Below the pieces are notes generated by a model, which was given only the letters and a program-made list of their open reading frames with translations, was not told the origin of the DNA and made no database searches. A program made the position numbers and the translations under genes. Shown in pieces: positions 7,619-16,255 of a stretch of DNA of 64,000 bases (positions within the stretch are counted from its first letter, which is position 1; each line of letters opens with the position of its first letter). The stretch is taken from contig JAWKUB010000006.1 in NCBI GenBank assembly GCA_041398745.1, positions 310,001-374,000 of the forward strand. Reading direction: 5' to 3'. Origin of the DNA: JACKHO01 sp041398745. GTDB taxonomy: Bacteria; Planctomycetota; Planctomycetia; Planctomycetales; Planctomycetaceae.

Positions 7619-9012
7619 AGGTAGATTTGGTCGATGTCACCGGCGCCCAGCGTGAGGACTGTATCTCCGGCACTGGGCGAAGTCGTCAGGAGTTGTTGCA
7701 AATCTGCGAATCCAGGAACAAACGAGGCTGGCGTTCCAAGTCTCTGTACGTGCAGTGTAAGTTGTTTGGCCAATTCAACAAACTCCGTTGACGCAGATTC
7801 CCGGGCACCGAAAACCGGCAAGATGAAAACTTCATCGGCCAACGTCAGTGAATTGGCGAATTCCTGCATTAAATGCCTGGTTCGATTCGCCTGATGTGGC
7901 TGAAAAACTACCCATAGTTTCGCCTTTTCCCCAGTGAACCTTGCGAGAACACTCTCCAGAACCGACTGAATGGCCGTCGGATGGTGTGCATAGTCGTCAA
8001 AATACCTGACGCCATTCACGCAGCCACGCGGCTCTAAACGGCGCCGGAGTCCGGCGAACGCGCTGAGTCCCTGAACGATATTCTCGACAGGCACGCCCAT
8101 GGCAGAACATGTCGCCGCGGCTGCCAGTCCGTTGTCGATCTGATGCAATCCCCACTGATTCCAGTCCACTGCGCCGACTTCCCGGTTCTGATGCTTCAGG
8201 CAGAGCCTCCCGCCTTGCTGTTCAATTCGAGTTGCCGACCAGTCCGCGGCTGAGTCATGGCGACTGTAACTGACAGTCTGGCAGCTCACACTCTCTGCCA
8301 GTTCGCGGGCGCTGTTGTCGCTGGCGTTGAATACAAGAATTCCATTACTGGGAAGCAGATTCAAGAACCGGGCGTAGGCGGCTCGGGCTGATTCGATGGT
8401 GGCGAAGCAATCGAAATGATCTGGCTCAATGCCCGTCAGGCAAATGAGCTTTGGCCGCAGCCGTAGAAAATGTGAGCGAAACTCACAACTTTCGACAACA
8501 CACACGTCCTCGGGGCCATTCGTCAACGGAACTGACTGTGGTGCCTTGATGGGCTGCGCTCCAAAGAGCGAAATTGAGGGCCGAGCGGCAGCTTCGAGAA
8601 TGCTCTGCACCATGGCCGTGGTGCTGCTCTTGCCATGCGTACCCGCAATTGACACGCCGAACCGTGTCGACATCAACGCGGCCAGCATGTCGACATAGCT
8701 GCAAACAGGAACTCCTCGACGACGTGCGGCGGAGAGTTCAGGATTCTCCGAAGGAACCGCTGCGGTGTGGATGACCAGTTCACAGTCAACCGGAACATTC
8801 TCTGCAGCGTGGGCACCATAAAAGGTGACACCTGGAAATGCTTGTCGGCACTGACGTCCGGCACGTGGATTGGCATCAGACCCGGTTAGCTGCCAACCGT
8901 GCTGCAGCAGCAACGCTGCCAGCGACTGCATTCCCGAACCCAGTATCCCGACGAGGTGTGCTCGCCGTGGCGGAGCCAGGTCGCCGAAGGGTTGCGGGAG
9001 TGAGGGTGACAA
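7615..9012 (-). CDS. murC: UDP-N-acetylmuramate-L-alanine ligase
   Basis: Adds L-Ala to UDP-MurNAc with ATP in the cytoplasm. The 465-residue protein has an N-terminal Rossmann domain (GILGSGMQSLAALL), the central Mur-ligase ATP site GTHGKSSTTAM, and DDYAHHPTAI typical of Mur ligases. No ATG is available: in frame upstream there is only TTG at 9012 (with GGAAA just before it) before a stop, so TTG is the likely start. It lies 51 bases downstream of nadA and overlaps murB by 4 bases. Confidence 0.95.
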   Translation of the reverse strand: MSPSLPQPFGDLAPPRRAHLVGILGSGMQSLAALLLQHGWQLTGSDANPRAGRQCRQAFPGVTFYGAHAAENVPVDCELVIHTAAVPSENPELSAARRRGVPVCSYVDMLAALMSTRFGVSIAGTHGKSSTTAMVQSILEAAARPSISLFGAQPIKAPQSVPLTNGPEDVCVVESCEFRSHFLRLRPKLICLTGIEPDHFDCFATIESARAAYARFLNLLPSNGILVFNASDNSARELAESVSCQTVSYSRHDSAADWSATRIEQQGGRLCLKHQNREVGAVDWNQWGLHQIDNGLAAAATCSAMGVPVENIVQGLSAFAGLRRRLEPRGCVNGVRYFDDYAHHPTAIQSVLESVLARFTGEKAKLWVVFQPHQANRTRHLMQEFANSLTLADEVFILPVFGARESASTEFVELAKQLTLHVQRLGTPASFVPGFADLQQLLTTSPSAGDTVLTLGAGDIDQIYL

Positions 9013-9063
9013 TTTCCGAGTTACTCTAATGCCGTATGCGAAGACGCGTGAATGATTCGTTGG

Positions 9064-10092
9064 CTAGTCACCCGCAGGTGGTTGCTTTGGAGATTCCAGG
9101 AGACTGCGCTCCAGAACTTCTTTCGCCTTGTCGAAGAACGGTTGCCAGGTGATTTCCGGCCCGCCGTCTCGGAGACAGTCGCGCACTTTCTGCAGGGTGT
9201 TTCGTGCCATATGCGGGCAACGATTGCACGCACACGTTTCTCCACTGTCTGCCATAATTCCCGGGACGGGGACATATTCGTGCTGTGGAGCCGACTGCTT
9301 CAGTGGGTGGATCATGGCGACTTCGGTTGCCACGAGGAATGTGGTGGGCTCCGTTTTCGATATGCAGAATTGCCGCAGCTTTTCGGTGCCACCGATGAAG
9401 TCGGAAACTTCGAGAATGTTCCGTGGGCATTCCGGGTGAGCGATAATAATACTGTCGGGATTCCGTCGCTTGGCGCGATTCAAGTCCTGCAAGCTGAAGA
9501 TTTCGTGAACCATGCAGGAACCAGGCCAGAGAATCATCTCACGGCCCGTGACTTCCATGAGGTAGCGTCCCAAGTGCTGATCGGGCACAAACAAGATTTC
9601 TTTGTCTTTGGGAACCTGCTGCTCGATGAGTTCACGGGCGTTTCCGCTGGTGACAATCCAATCGCACAAACTTTTCACCGCGGCCGACGTGTTGATGTAT
9701 GCCACCGTCACAAAGTCGCGTCCCTGGGCTCGAAGCTCGTCCTGATATGCGGCGAGCTTGTCTGGTGGACAGCTCTCGGCAAGCGAGCATCCTGCGAGGA
9801 GGTCGGGAATGAGAACCGTCTTCTCCGGATTCATGATTTTCGCCGACTCGCCCATGAAGTGCACGCCGGCAAACACAATTGTCGAAGTGGTGACCCTGGT
9901 AGCGTCGCGAGCGAGTTTGAGGGAATCGCCCGTGAAGTCGGCGATGTCCTGGATTTCCCCGTCCGTGTAGAAGTGCGCCAGAATGGTGGCGTCTTTTTCC
10001 TTTTTCAGTGCGTCGATTTCGTCCATCAAATCGAGCGGATCTTCGTAGGGAGCGTCGGTGCTTGCCTGGGCAATGGGAAGTTCAGTGGACAT
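9064..10092 (-). CDS. nadA: Quinolinate synthase
   Basis: Condenses iminoaspartate with dihydroxyacetone phosphate to quinolinate in de novo NAD synthesis, using an oxygen-sensitive [4Fe-4S] cluster. The 342-residue protein has ILAHFYTDGEIQDIADFTGDSL near the N-terminus, the cysteine segments LLAGCSLAESCPPD, GSCMVHEIF, and TCACNRCPHM near the C-terminus, and HPECPRNILEVSD. I chose ATG 10092 because AGGAAGA lies about 7 bases upstream; a longer in-frame start at 10134 lacks this. It heads the mur operon. No nadB or nadC is in the window. Confidence 0.95.
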   Translation of the reverse strand: MSTELPIAQASTDAPYEDPLDLMDEIDALKKEKDATILAHFYTDGEIQDIADFTGDSLKLARDATRVTTSTIVFAGVHFMGESAKIMNPEKTVLIPDLLAGCSLAESCPPDKLAAYQDELRAQGRDFVTVAYINTSAAVKSLCDWIVTSGNARELIEQQVPKDKEILFVPDQHLGRYLMEVTGREMILWPGSCMVHEIFSLQDLNRAKRRNPDSIIIAHPECPRNILEVSDFIGGTEKLRQFCISKTEPTTFLVATEVAMIHPLKQSAPQHEYVPVPGIMADSGETCACNRCPHMARNTLQKVRDCLRDGGPEITWQPFFDKAKEVLERSLLESPKQPPAGD

Positions 10093-10179
10093 GACTTGTA
10101 TCTTCCTGTGAGTGTCCGTTCGTGGCTCTTTCAATGTCGCGACGAATATCAGTTTTGTGCAAAAGGTGCGTTCGATGAC

Positions 10180-12648
10180 TTAGTTGAGGGAATCAACCAC
10201 GCCGCGCTGGAACGACAGCTTAAGGGTAATGTCGAGGGTTCGACTGGCGTCGATTGACTTGGTCACAGCTTCGACTTCCTCATGTGAACCTTTCCAACCA
10301 CCGTAGAGCCGCAGAAGGTCCTCGTTGATGGTTGCATCAATGCCTTCAACAAGTTCCACGTACTCCTGTGGTGGAGCCTTTTTCTGAAGTTGACTGAATT
10401 GCCGTAGCAGGATTTCATCGAGTATGAACGGCGCAGCTTTTCCATCTTCCGAACTGCGTTGTTCGCGACGAATGGCCACTGCTGCTTCACCATATTTTTC
10501 CTTGGAGTCTGTCATGCCGGGCAAGTTCGCCCGCAACCAGTCCAGCGTGTTCGCCGCAACTTGCTTTTCACGCGACTTTCGAATTTCGTCCGCAAGTTGC
10601 CGATCACTCATGTCGGCCTGCATTAGCAGGACACTCAACAGGCGAGGATGTTCACCATCCAGATAGGGCTCCTGCTGAGATTTATCTGCTTCGCTGGTCC
10701 GGCTGGACACATACTCCCACACATCGCGTAAGTCGCCCCGAAGTACGACGGCTTCGAGTAATCCTTCCTGGAACTGATGGCGGTTCGTTGCCTCAGCATG
10801 CAAGCTTCCGCATTGACGTCGGTATTGATTAAAGGCCAGGAAGTCCGAAGTTCCCTTGGGGGCAACGTTGGCGAGTCGAGTCTTGATTGTGTCGGATGAC
10901 TTTTCGCAGTCATCCAATAAGCCTTGAGTCGCAGCGGCACTAGGCGCCATGACTCGCGCCCAGTTCATTGCGGTTTGCGCTGTCGCCCAAGCTGTTTGAA
11001 CATCGTTCATGCTGAATTGAACCATTGCGACGTCCGCTGCAGCGAATGCCTTCGCTTGCGCGATGGCAGGATTGGGAAGTCCCGCATGGGGCTTCCCTTT
11101 GCTTTCGTAAATCTCTTTCATGCCCGGCAATGGAATGGGCTGGGCCTCACCCAGGTTGGCCAATTCCGTGACGGCGGCAGCCAAGGATTCCTTGGCGCCA
11201 TTCGCATTGCCGCTGGCCAGCTGCGCGTATGACACAGCCGACAGCATTCGAACTTTGGCTGACGGCGTTTTGGCGTTTGCAATTGCAGTCGTTACAGATT
11301 CAGGCACACTTCCTTTCTCTGCACCGAGTACTGAGCGCCCCGCCCAGGCAGCCAGACAAGCCTCCTGCCCCACAACAGTCGGATGTTGTGAACAGAACGA
11401 CTGGGCAATGCTGGCATCACCCCGTGCCACAATGGTCTCAATGACTGCAATCCAGACGGGACAGGGAGCCTCGACATGCCAGGGAGCATTCGCTTCAAGT
11501 TCGACATCATACGTCTGCCCGTGAATCGCTGCGGTCCACAGCATGGAAAGATGACCGCGAGGGGTCGATGTTTGATGAGCATTCAGTCGCTCAAGAGCTT
11601 CGCTTGCCAGACTCAGTTCTGAGAGCAGCGCAATGGTGGCAACCTCTGCATCTAATGTTCGGCGAACAGCCTTGGGTACGGAAGGGTCTTTGACCAGTTC
11701 CAGGGCAGCCTTCGCATGCTTTTCCGCATCTGCCGTTTTCCCGGCGGCGTGTGCCTGCCATCCTAACTCAACGTGCGGCTCGATTTGATGGTAGGTCGTT
11801 TTCCGAGAAATCGTTTCAAGTTGAGCCAACTCCGTGACAGCGGCATTCACCTGACCCTGATCAGCCAGAATTTCGGTGGCCAGTTGACGGGCGTATTCGT
11901 GAGAACGCTTCTTGGGGCGTCGTTCATCAGCCAAAGCCGCCGCACCTTTCGCGAACGTATTAGCGAATTCTGTGGTACCCTTTTTCGTAGTGACGACCTC
12001 TGTCGGAGTTCCTACGTTTTCCGGATTGTGCTCTTCCGGTCCGTCACCGTTCCCTGTTGGAATATTGCCCAAGTCGACCGGCGGAGCTTCAATGGGGGCA
12101 GGATTCATGGCCGTATAGAAGAACCACCCTGCCCCGACAAGAGCGACCAGCGCTAAAGGACCGCCAAACTTAATGAGTGGGGACATGCCCTCCTGTGGCG
12201 GTGCTTCCGTTGCCGTTTCGTCGACGTCCGCTTTGGGCGCACGAAACACGGGGACCATGCAATCTGCGTTTCCGCAGCGGACATGCTTACCCGCATCGGT
12301 CGGACTGATGTAGCCTTCCGTTTCGCACATCGGGCACTTGACCAGCACCGTGCGAGACTGAGTTGGCTTTCGAGAAAGCGGAATTGCTTTGGTTTTCGCC
12401 GTGGTATCAACGCCGAAGGGATTGTCTTCGTCATCACTGTCCGTCGATTCCACTGAGGGCGACGCAGGTCTGGCGACTTTCTTCGTCGGTTTACCCTTGG
12501 AGGTTCCTGCTCCGGCACTACCAGCCGCTGGTTGACTCGGTTTTTTCTTGGCTGGCTTGCCCGACATCGAGGCACCGCAGAACGGACAATCTTCGACGTC
12601 ATCTTCAAGCACCGAGGCCTGACAGGTAGGGCAGGTTCGGAATTCCAT
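10180..12648 (-). CDS. Zinc-ribbon, single-pass membrane protein with TPR-like region
   Basis: 822 residues from ATG 12648. An N-terminal zinc ribbon (CPTC at 6-9, CPFC at 21-24) is followed by a low-complexity linker rich in Pro, Lys, Ser and acidic residues, then a second Cys pair region (CPMC ... CGNADC, about 103-125), one membrane helix (FGGPLALVALVGAGWFFYTAM, about 150-172) and a long, Ala-rich helical region resembling degenerate TPRs to the end. I do not recognise a specific family. Planctomycetes have many proteins of this layout. It stands alone between nadA and divergent grpE. Confidence 0.7.
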   Translation of the reverse strand: MEFRTCPTCQASVLEDDVEDCPFCGASMSGKPAKKKPSQPAAGSAGAGTSKGKPTKKVARPASPSVESTDSDDEDNPFGVDTTAKTKAIPLSRKPTQSRTVLVKCPMCETEGYISPTDAGKHVRCGNADCMVPVFRAPKADVDETATEAPPQEGMSPLIKFGGPLALVALVGAGWFFYTAMNPAPIEAPPVDLGNIPTGNGDGPEEHNPENVGTPTEVVTTKKGTTEFANTFAKGAAALADERRPKKRSHEYARQLATEILADQGQVNAAVTELAQLETISRKTTYHQIEPHVELGWQAHAAGKTADAEKHAKAALELVKDPSVPKAVRRTLDAEVATIALLSELSLASEALERLNAHQTSTPRGHLSMLWTAAIHGQTYDVELEANAPWHVEAPCPVWIAVIETIVARGDASIAQSFCSQHPTVVGQEACLAAWAGRSVLGAEKGSVPESVTTAIANAKTPSAKVRMLSAVSYAQLASGNANGAKESLAAAVTELANLGEAQPIPLPGMKEIYESKGKPHAGLPNPAIAQAKAFAAADVAMVQFSMNDVQTAWATAQTAMNWARVMAPSAAATQGLLDDCEKSSDTIKTRLANVAPKGTSDFLAFNQYRRQCGSLHAEATNRHQFQEGLLEAVVLRGDLRDVWEYVSSRTSEADKSQQEPYLDGEHPRLLSVLLMQADMSDRQLADEIRKSREKQVAANTLDWLRANLPGMTDSKEKYGEAAVAIRREQRSSEDGKAAPFILDEILLRQFSQLQKKAPPQEYVELVEGIDATINEDLLRLYGGWKGSHEEVEAVTKSIDASRTLDITLKLSFQRGVVDSLN

Positions 12649-13076
12649 GGAGAGTCTCTTACTGTTTTGGAATGACAATCACCACATAGCCTTAGGAGCT
12701 ATACGTTCAATGCCATGCTCTACAAACAAGGGTATTCAGGTGCCCAGATTGTGGACGAGCCCGATGGGGACCTCGGGCAAACGAAAGTGTCTATATGGTA
12801 ACCACTTCCAGAATTACTTGGAATTGTTCCACGAATTGGACGCGAATGACCTGCAATGAAGTTCCAAGGGAATGGCTGGGGCCGTACATACCACGAAAAA
12901 ATGCGACATGGGTGCGGTATTTGCTAGTCAGTACGCGTACACGGCTCTGATGACGCCATCGTGGATGTAACACGTGTCGCCGGGGCTGTTTGTGAGAAAT
13001 ATTCCTGATTCTCGCTCGGACAAACGACTGGAATTCCAGTCTTGGCTTACCTCTTTCGCGTATTGAAACTGCCGTT
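12649..13076. other. Divergent intergenic region upstream of grpE (428 bases)
   Basis: Lies between the divergent zinc-ribbon and grpE genes, so it must hold both promoters. Apart from a 6-bp GC hairpin (12759-12778) and the 16-bp palindrome at 13026-13041 I see no clear element. I could not identify a CIRCE element or a convincing heat-shock promoter. No credible small gene. Confidence 0.45.
13026..13041. promoter_or_regulatory. Perfect 16-bp palindrome upstream of grpE
   Basis: GACTGGAATTCCAGTC reads the same on both strands and ends 35 bases before the first possible grpE start (13077). It is well placed for an operator acting on grpE, but the binding protein is unknown. Confidence 0.4.
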
Positions 13077-13685
13077 TTGACAGACATGAACACGCCAGAA
13101 GATCACAACGATACCCCGTCTGATTCTGAATCAGAAACGACCACAACCGATGCCACGGCAACTCCCGGCGAAGGAGAGCCAATGTCACTTGAGCAACAAC
13201 TTGAACAGGCCATTGCTGCTCAAGCGGATGCTTGGGACCGTTTCCTGCGCACTCAGGCCGATCTCGAAAACTACCGGAAACGAGTCAGCAGAGAGCGAGA
13301 AGAGGATCGAAAGTATTGCGTCTTGCCGCTGGTACGTGATCTCCTCCCCCAAATCGACAATTTGAATCGAGCCATCGAAGCATGTCAGAAGGCAAGCCCG
13401 GAAGCGGACTCTCCTGCAGCCGGATTGCTGCAGGGCGTACAAATGGTGATGGGAGAAATGGTCTCGGTGCTGGGACGATACGGAACCACCCCCATCAAGG
13501 CTGAAGGGGAAGTGTTTGACCCTACTGTGCACGAAGCACTCCAGCAGGTGCCGTCGAGTGAACACCCTCCCATGACCGTCATGATGGAATACGAACGGGG
13601 CTATTTGTTGCACGATCGAGTCATACGCCCCAGCAAGGTCATTGTGTCCGTAGCCCCACCTCAGGCGAGTGACGCGGCAGAGTAG
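13077..13685 (+). CDS. grpE: GrpE, nucleotide-exchange factor of DnaK
   Basis: Releases ADP from DnaK in the cytoplasmic chaperone cycle. The 202-residue protein has an acidic, disordered N-terminus (about 1-35), a long coiled-coil helix (LEQQLEQAIAAQADAWDRF...NYRKRVSRERE) and the C-terminal beta domain with FDPTVHEALQQV and VIRPSKVIVS. A second in-frame ATG at 13086 is possible. No dnaK or dnaJ is adjacent. The FmdB-type gene follows after 45 bases on the same strand. Confidence 0.95.
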   Translation: MTDMNTPEDHNDTPSDSESETTTTDATATPGEGEPMSLEQQLEQAIAAQADAWDRFLRTQADLENYRKRVSREREEDRKYCVLPLVRDLLPQIDNLNRAIEACQKASPEADSPAAGLLQGVQMVMGEMVSVLGRYGTTPIKAEGEVFDPTVHEALQQVPSSEHPPMTVMMEYERGYLLHDRVIRPSKVIVSVAPPQASDAAE

Positions 13686-13730
13686 TGCTGCTCCTCCCGA
13701 TTTTCCCACACCTGAACGATTCTCATTGTC

Positions 13731-14033
13731 ATGCCCACCTACGATTACATTTGCAAAGCGTGCTCCCACGAGTGGGAGGAATTCCAGTCCATTAAAGCCA
13801 AGCCGAGCCGGAAGTGCCCCGAGTGCGGGAAACTGAAGGCCGAACGGCAAATTGGTACGGGGGCCGGAATCATTTTCAAAGGATCGGGGTTCTACATTAC
13901 CGATTACCGCAGCGATTCCTACAAGGCCGCCGCGTCCGGTGATGCACCGAAGACCGAGAGTAAATCCTCTGACTCGTCGAAATCGAGTTCCAGCGATAGC
14001 AGCAGTTCCTCGTCGTCGAAATCTGCGGAATAG
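13731..14033 (+). CDS. FmdB-type zinc-ribbon protein
   Basis: 100 residues. MPTYDYICKACSHEWEEFQ and KCPECGKLKAER form the single zinc ribbon (Cys at about 8, 11, 29, 32) of the FmdB/CxxC_CxxC_SSSS family of putative regulators. The tail after residue 65 is almost entirely Ser, Asp and Lys and is probably disordered, as is usual in this family. Cotranscription with grpE is likely. Molecular function of the family is not established. Confidence 0.85.
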   Translation: MPTYDYICKACSHEWEEFQSIKAKPSRKCPECGKLKAERQIGTGAGIIFKGSGFYITDYRSDSYKAAASGDAPKTESKSSDSSKSSSSDSSSSSSSKSAE

Positions 14034-14060
14034 AGATCCGTCATCCAGAACTGGAGATTT

Positions 14061-14200
14061 GTAGGGTGTGTGAAGCAAGTCACCGTATTATGGTGGGTTA
14101 CGTCCGCGAATGGCACGCCATAAAACGGACATCTTGTTTTTCGGGTTGAGTGACTTGCGTAACGCACCGATTTGATTGGCGCGGACTGCACCCACCCTAC
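14061..14200 (-). repeat. MITE-like dispersed repeat, copy A (140 bp)
   Basis: Both ends carry GTAGGGTG followed by TGTG or GGTG as inverted termini (GTAGGGTGTG at 14061; reverse complement of ...CACCCACCCTAC at 14200). Read on the minus strand it starts GTAGGGTGGGTGCAGTCCGC. It also has an internal inverted pair GCAAGTCAC/GTGACTTGC and a GCGGACGTAACCCACCATA segment. A second copy sits at 56424-56543. It has no coding capacity, as expected for a REP/MITE-type element. It lies directly after the FmdB-type gene. Confidence 0.75.
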
Positions 14201-14299
14201 GAATAATTCGGGCTAACGACGCACAGAACTGGAGTCGGCGCGAAGCGACAGATTCGTCAGAATTGACTCTGTCGCACATGCCGAAAAGGATCTGTTCGC

Positions 14300-15277
14300 A
14301 TGAACTACTTCGTTCGCCGTCCCTGGGACTTACCGCAACATCTTCACACAGAGAAGAAAGTCTTTGATAATCGCCGCCGACATCGGCGCGACTTCCTCAA
14401 GGCCGTTTACGGTGGCTTGGGCGGTATCGCCGTAGGCAGTTTGTTGAATGGCTGTGAAGGCCCCTCTCTCGATGAACTTCAAGTGGCAGGCGCATCCGAA
14501 GTGGACGCCTCTCTCTTCCCGGCGACACGCAACCCGGACTTTGAATACGGTCGCGACGAAACCGACCGACGCGAGGCGGCCCAGTTCACGAACTTCTATG
14601 AATTCAGCGGTAGCAAATCGGTTTACAAATACATCGACAGCTTTCAACCGCTGCCGTGGTCTGTGGAAGTCACCGGGTTGTGTGCCAAGCCGCAGAAGTT
14701 CGATCTTGATGATTTGCTCAAGTTGGCCGACCTCGAAGAGCGGGCTTATCGGCACCGCTGCGTCGAGACTTGGGCCATGACGGTGCCCTGGACGGGTTAC
14801 CCGTTGCGGTCGCTGCTGGAAAAAATCGAGCCGAATCCAAAGGCAAAGTTTGTGCGTTTCGAAACGTTTAATCGCCCGCAGGAAGCCACGCGGATGCGTA
14901 GCAGCAGCTTCCCCTGGCCCTACAGCGAAGGCCTCACCATTGCCGAAGCGATGAACGAACTCACGTTCCTGACATTTGGGATTTATGGCGAGCCACTGCT
15001 CAAACAGCACGGTGCACCGGTCCGGTTGGTGCTTCCCTGGAAGTACGGATTCAAAAGCATCAAGTCGATTGTGAAAATCGAACTGACTGACGAACAGCCC
15101 GCCACATTCTGGAATACCGTGAATCCCCACGAATACAAGTTCGAAGCGAACGTTGATCCTGCGGTGCCGCATCCCCGCTGGAGTCAGGAACGTGAATGGA
15201 TGCTGGGAACCAAAGAGCGATTCGACACTCAGCCCTACAATGGCTATGGTGATTGGGTCGCGAAGCTCTACTCTTGA
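14300..15277 (+). CDS. msrP: Periplasmic methionine-sulfoxide reductase, molybdopterin subunit
   Basis: Repairs oxidised methionines in envelope proteins using a molybdopterin cofactor. The 325-residue protein has a Tat signal (RRRHRRDFLK at 25-34, hydrophobic stretch, end about 52), and RHRCVETWAMTVPW places the molybdenum-ligand Cys at about 154. PWKYGFKSIKSIV and EREWMLGTKERFDTQPYNGYGDW near the C-terminus match YedY/MsrP. The usual haem-containing membrane partner msrQ is not adjacent; a secreted propeller gene follows instead, after 63 bases. Confidence 0.92.
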   Translation: MNYFVRRPWDLPQHLHTEKKVFDNRRRHRRDFLKAVYGGLGGIAVGSLLNGCEGPSLDELQVAGASEVDASLFPATRNPDFEYGRDETDRREAAQFTNFYEFSGSKSVYKYIDSFQPLPWSVEVTGLCAKPQKFDLDDLLKLADLEERAYRHRCVETWAMTVPWTGYPLRSLLEKIEPNPKAKFVRFETFNRPQEATRMRSSSFPWPYSEGLTIAEAMNELTFLTFGIYGEPLLKQHGAPVRLVLPWKYGFKSIKSIVKIELTDEQPATFWNTVNPHEYKFEANVDPAVPHPRWSQEREWMLGTKERFDTQPYNGYGDWVAKLYS

Positions 15278-15340
15278 CGCCTTTCGGCGCTGTGAAGGGT
15301 GAGTTTTGCCAGAGTTCGAAAACTTCAGAAAAGGTCACCC

Positions 15341-16243
15341 ATGCGCTCTGTATTGATGGCAACCGCGCTCGTGTCTCTGGTCACAGTGGCGCACGCCGAA
15401 GAGATTCGTCATTCGTTTTTCGTGGCAGGGCCTTCGTTCACGGGAATTATTGACGAGTCCGGCGAACCAGTTTGGGATTCTGGTCGGGCTGGCGCGCGAG
15501 ATGGATTTGTGCTCCCCAACGGCAATGTGCTCATTGCCTGGGGGAACGAAGTGAAAGAATTCACACATGAGAAAGAAGTTGTCTTTCACTATGCAAAGTC
15601 TCAAGTAAATCAGGAAATTGGCACCGTTCAGCGATTGGCGAATGGGAATACGCTCATCACCGAACTGGGGAAAGAACCGCGTCTGTTCGAATTGAATCCT
15701 GCTGGCGAAACCGTGGTGAATGTCGTGCTGCAGCCGGAGACGAACAACTTCCACATGCAAACACGCATGGCACGCAAGCTGCCCAATGGCGACTACCTGG
15801 TCCCGCATCTCCTGGCATTTAAGGTGAAGCAGTACAGCCCAACTGGCGAAGTAAGTCGTCAGATTCCAACTGATTTGGAGCCACTCGGAGGCCGGGCCGC
15901 TGAGAACTGGCCCTTCACGGCCATTCAACTGGACGAAGGACGGATTCTGGTCACGCTGACTCACGGCAACAAAGTTGTCGAGTTCGACGCCGACGGAAAG
16001 GTGGTCTGGAAAGTCGACAACGACGACATCGATGGCCGCCCGTTTGTTGATCCCTGCGGAGCGCAACGTCTGCCGAACGGCAATACGGTCATTGCCAGCT
16101 ACGGGGCACAAAAGGGAATCAAAGTGTTCGAAGTCACACCCGACAAGAAACTGGTCTGGCACTATTCCGGTCCACACCGCGCTCATGAAATCCAGGTGCT
16201 GACGACGAATGGTGAACCGGTGCCTGGGCCGCCGCTGAAGTAG
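15341..16243 (+). CDS. Secreted beta-propeller protein, arylsulfotransferase-like repeats
   Basis: About 300 residues from ATG 15341 (AAAAGG 7 bases upstream) with a signal peptide (MRSVLMATALVSLVTVAHA). The blades repeat LPNGNVLIAW, LANGNTLITE, LPNGDYLVPH, LDEGRILVTL and LPNGNTVIAS, each followed by an E/V-FD/TP-G-K/EVVW strand. This pattern is shared by arylsulfotransferase-type and NHL-like propellers. No catalytic residues can be assigned. It probably shares a transcript with msrP and would be in the same compartment. Confidence 0.75.
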   Translation: MRSVLMATALVSLVTVAHAEEIRHSFFVAGPSFTGIIDESGEPVWDSGRAGARDGFVLPNGNVLIAWGNEVKEFTHEKEVVFHYAKSQVNQEIGTVQRLANGNTLITELGKEPRLFELNPAGETVVNVVLQPETNNFHMQTRMARKLPNGDYLVPHLLAFKVKQYSPTGEVSRQIPTDLEPLGGRAAENWPFTAIQLDEGRILVTLTHGNKVVEFDADGKVVWKVDNDDIDGRPFVDPCGAQRLPNGNTVIASYGAQKGIKVFEVTPDKKLVWHYSGPHRAHEIQVLTTNGEPVPGPPLK

Positions 16244-16255
16244 GTGCCGAAGCAA

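Noticed and set aside
9052..10257. Long open frame (401 residues) opposite nadA.
   Set aside because: It is the antisense of a clear nadA gene; no motif or start signal; typical shadow frame in GC-rich coding DNA.
12791..13093. A 100-residue minus-strand frame upstream of grpE.
   Set aside because: Highly basic, random-looking composition, and overlaps the grpE control region.
13185..14078. Long open frame (297 residues) on the minus strand opposite grpE and the FmdB-type gene.
   Set aside because: The real genes lie on the plus strand; the shadow frame is Arg/Gly/Phe-rich with no domain.
14330..15172. Frame of 280 residues opposite msrP.
   Set aside because: Antisense shadow of msrP without supporting motifs.
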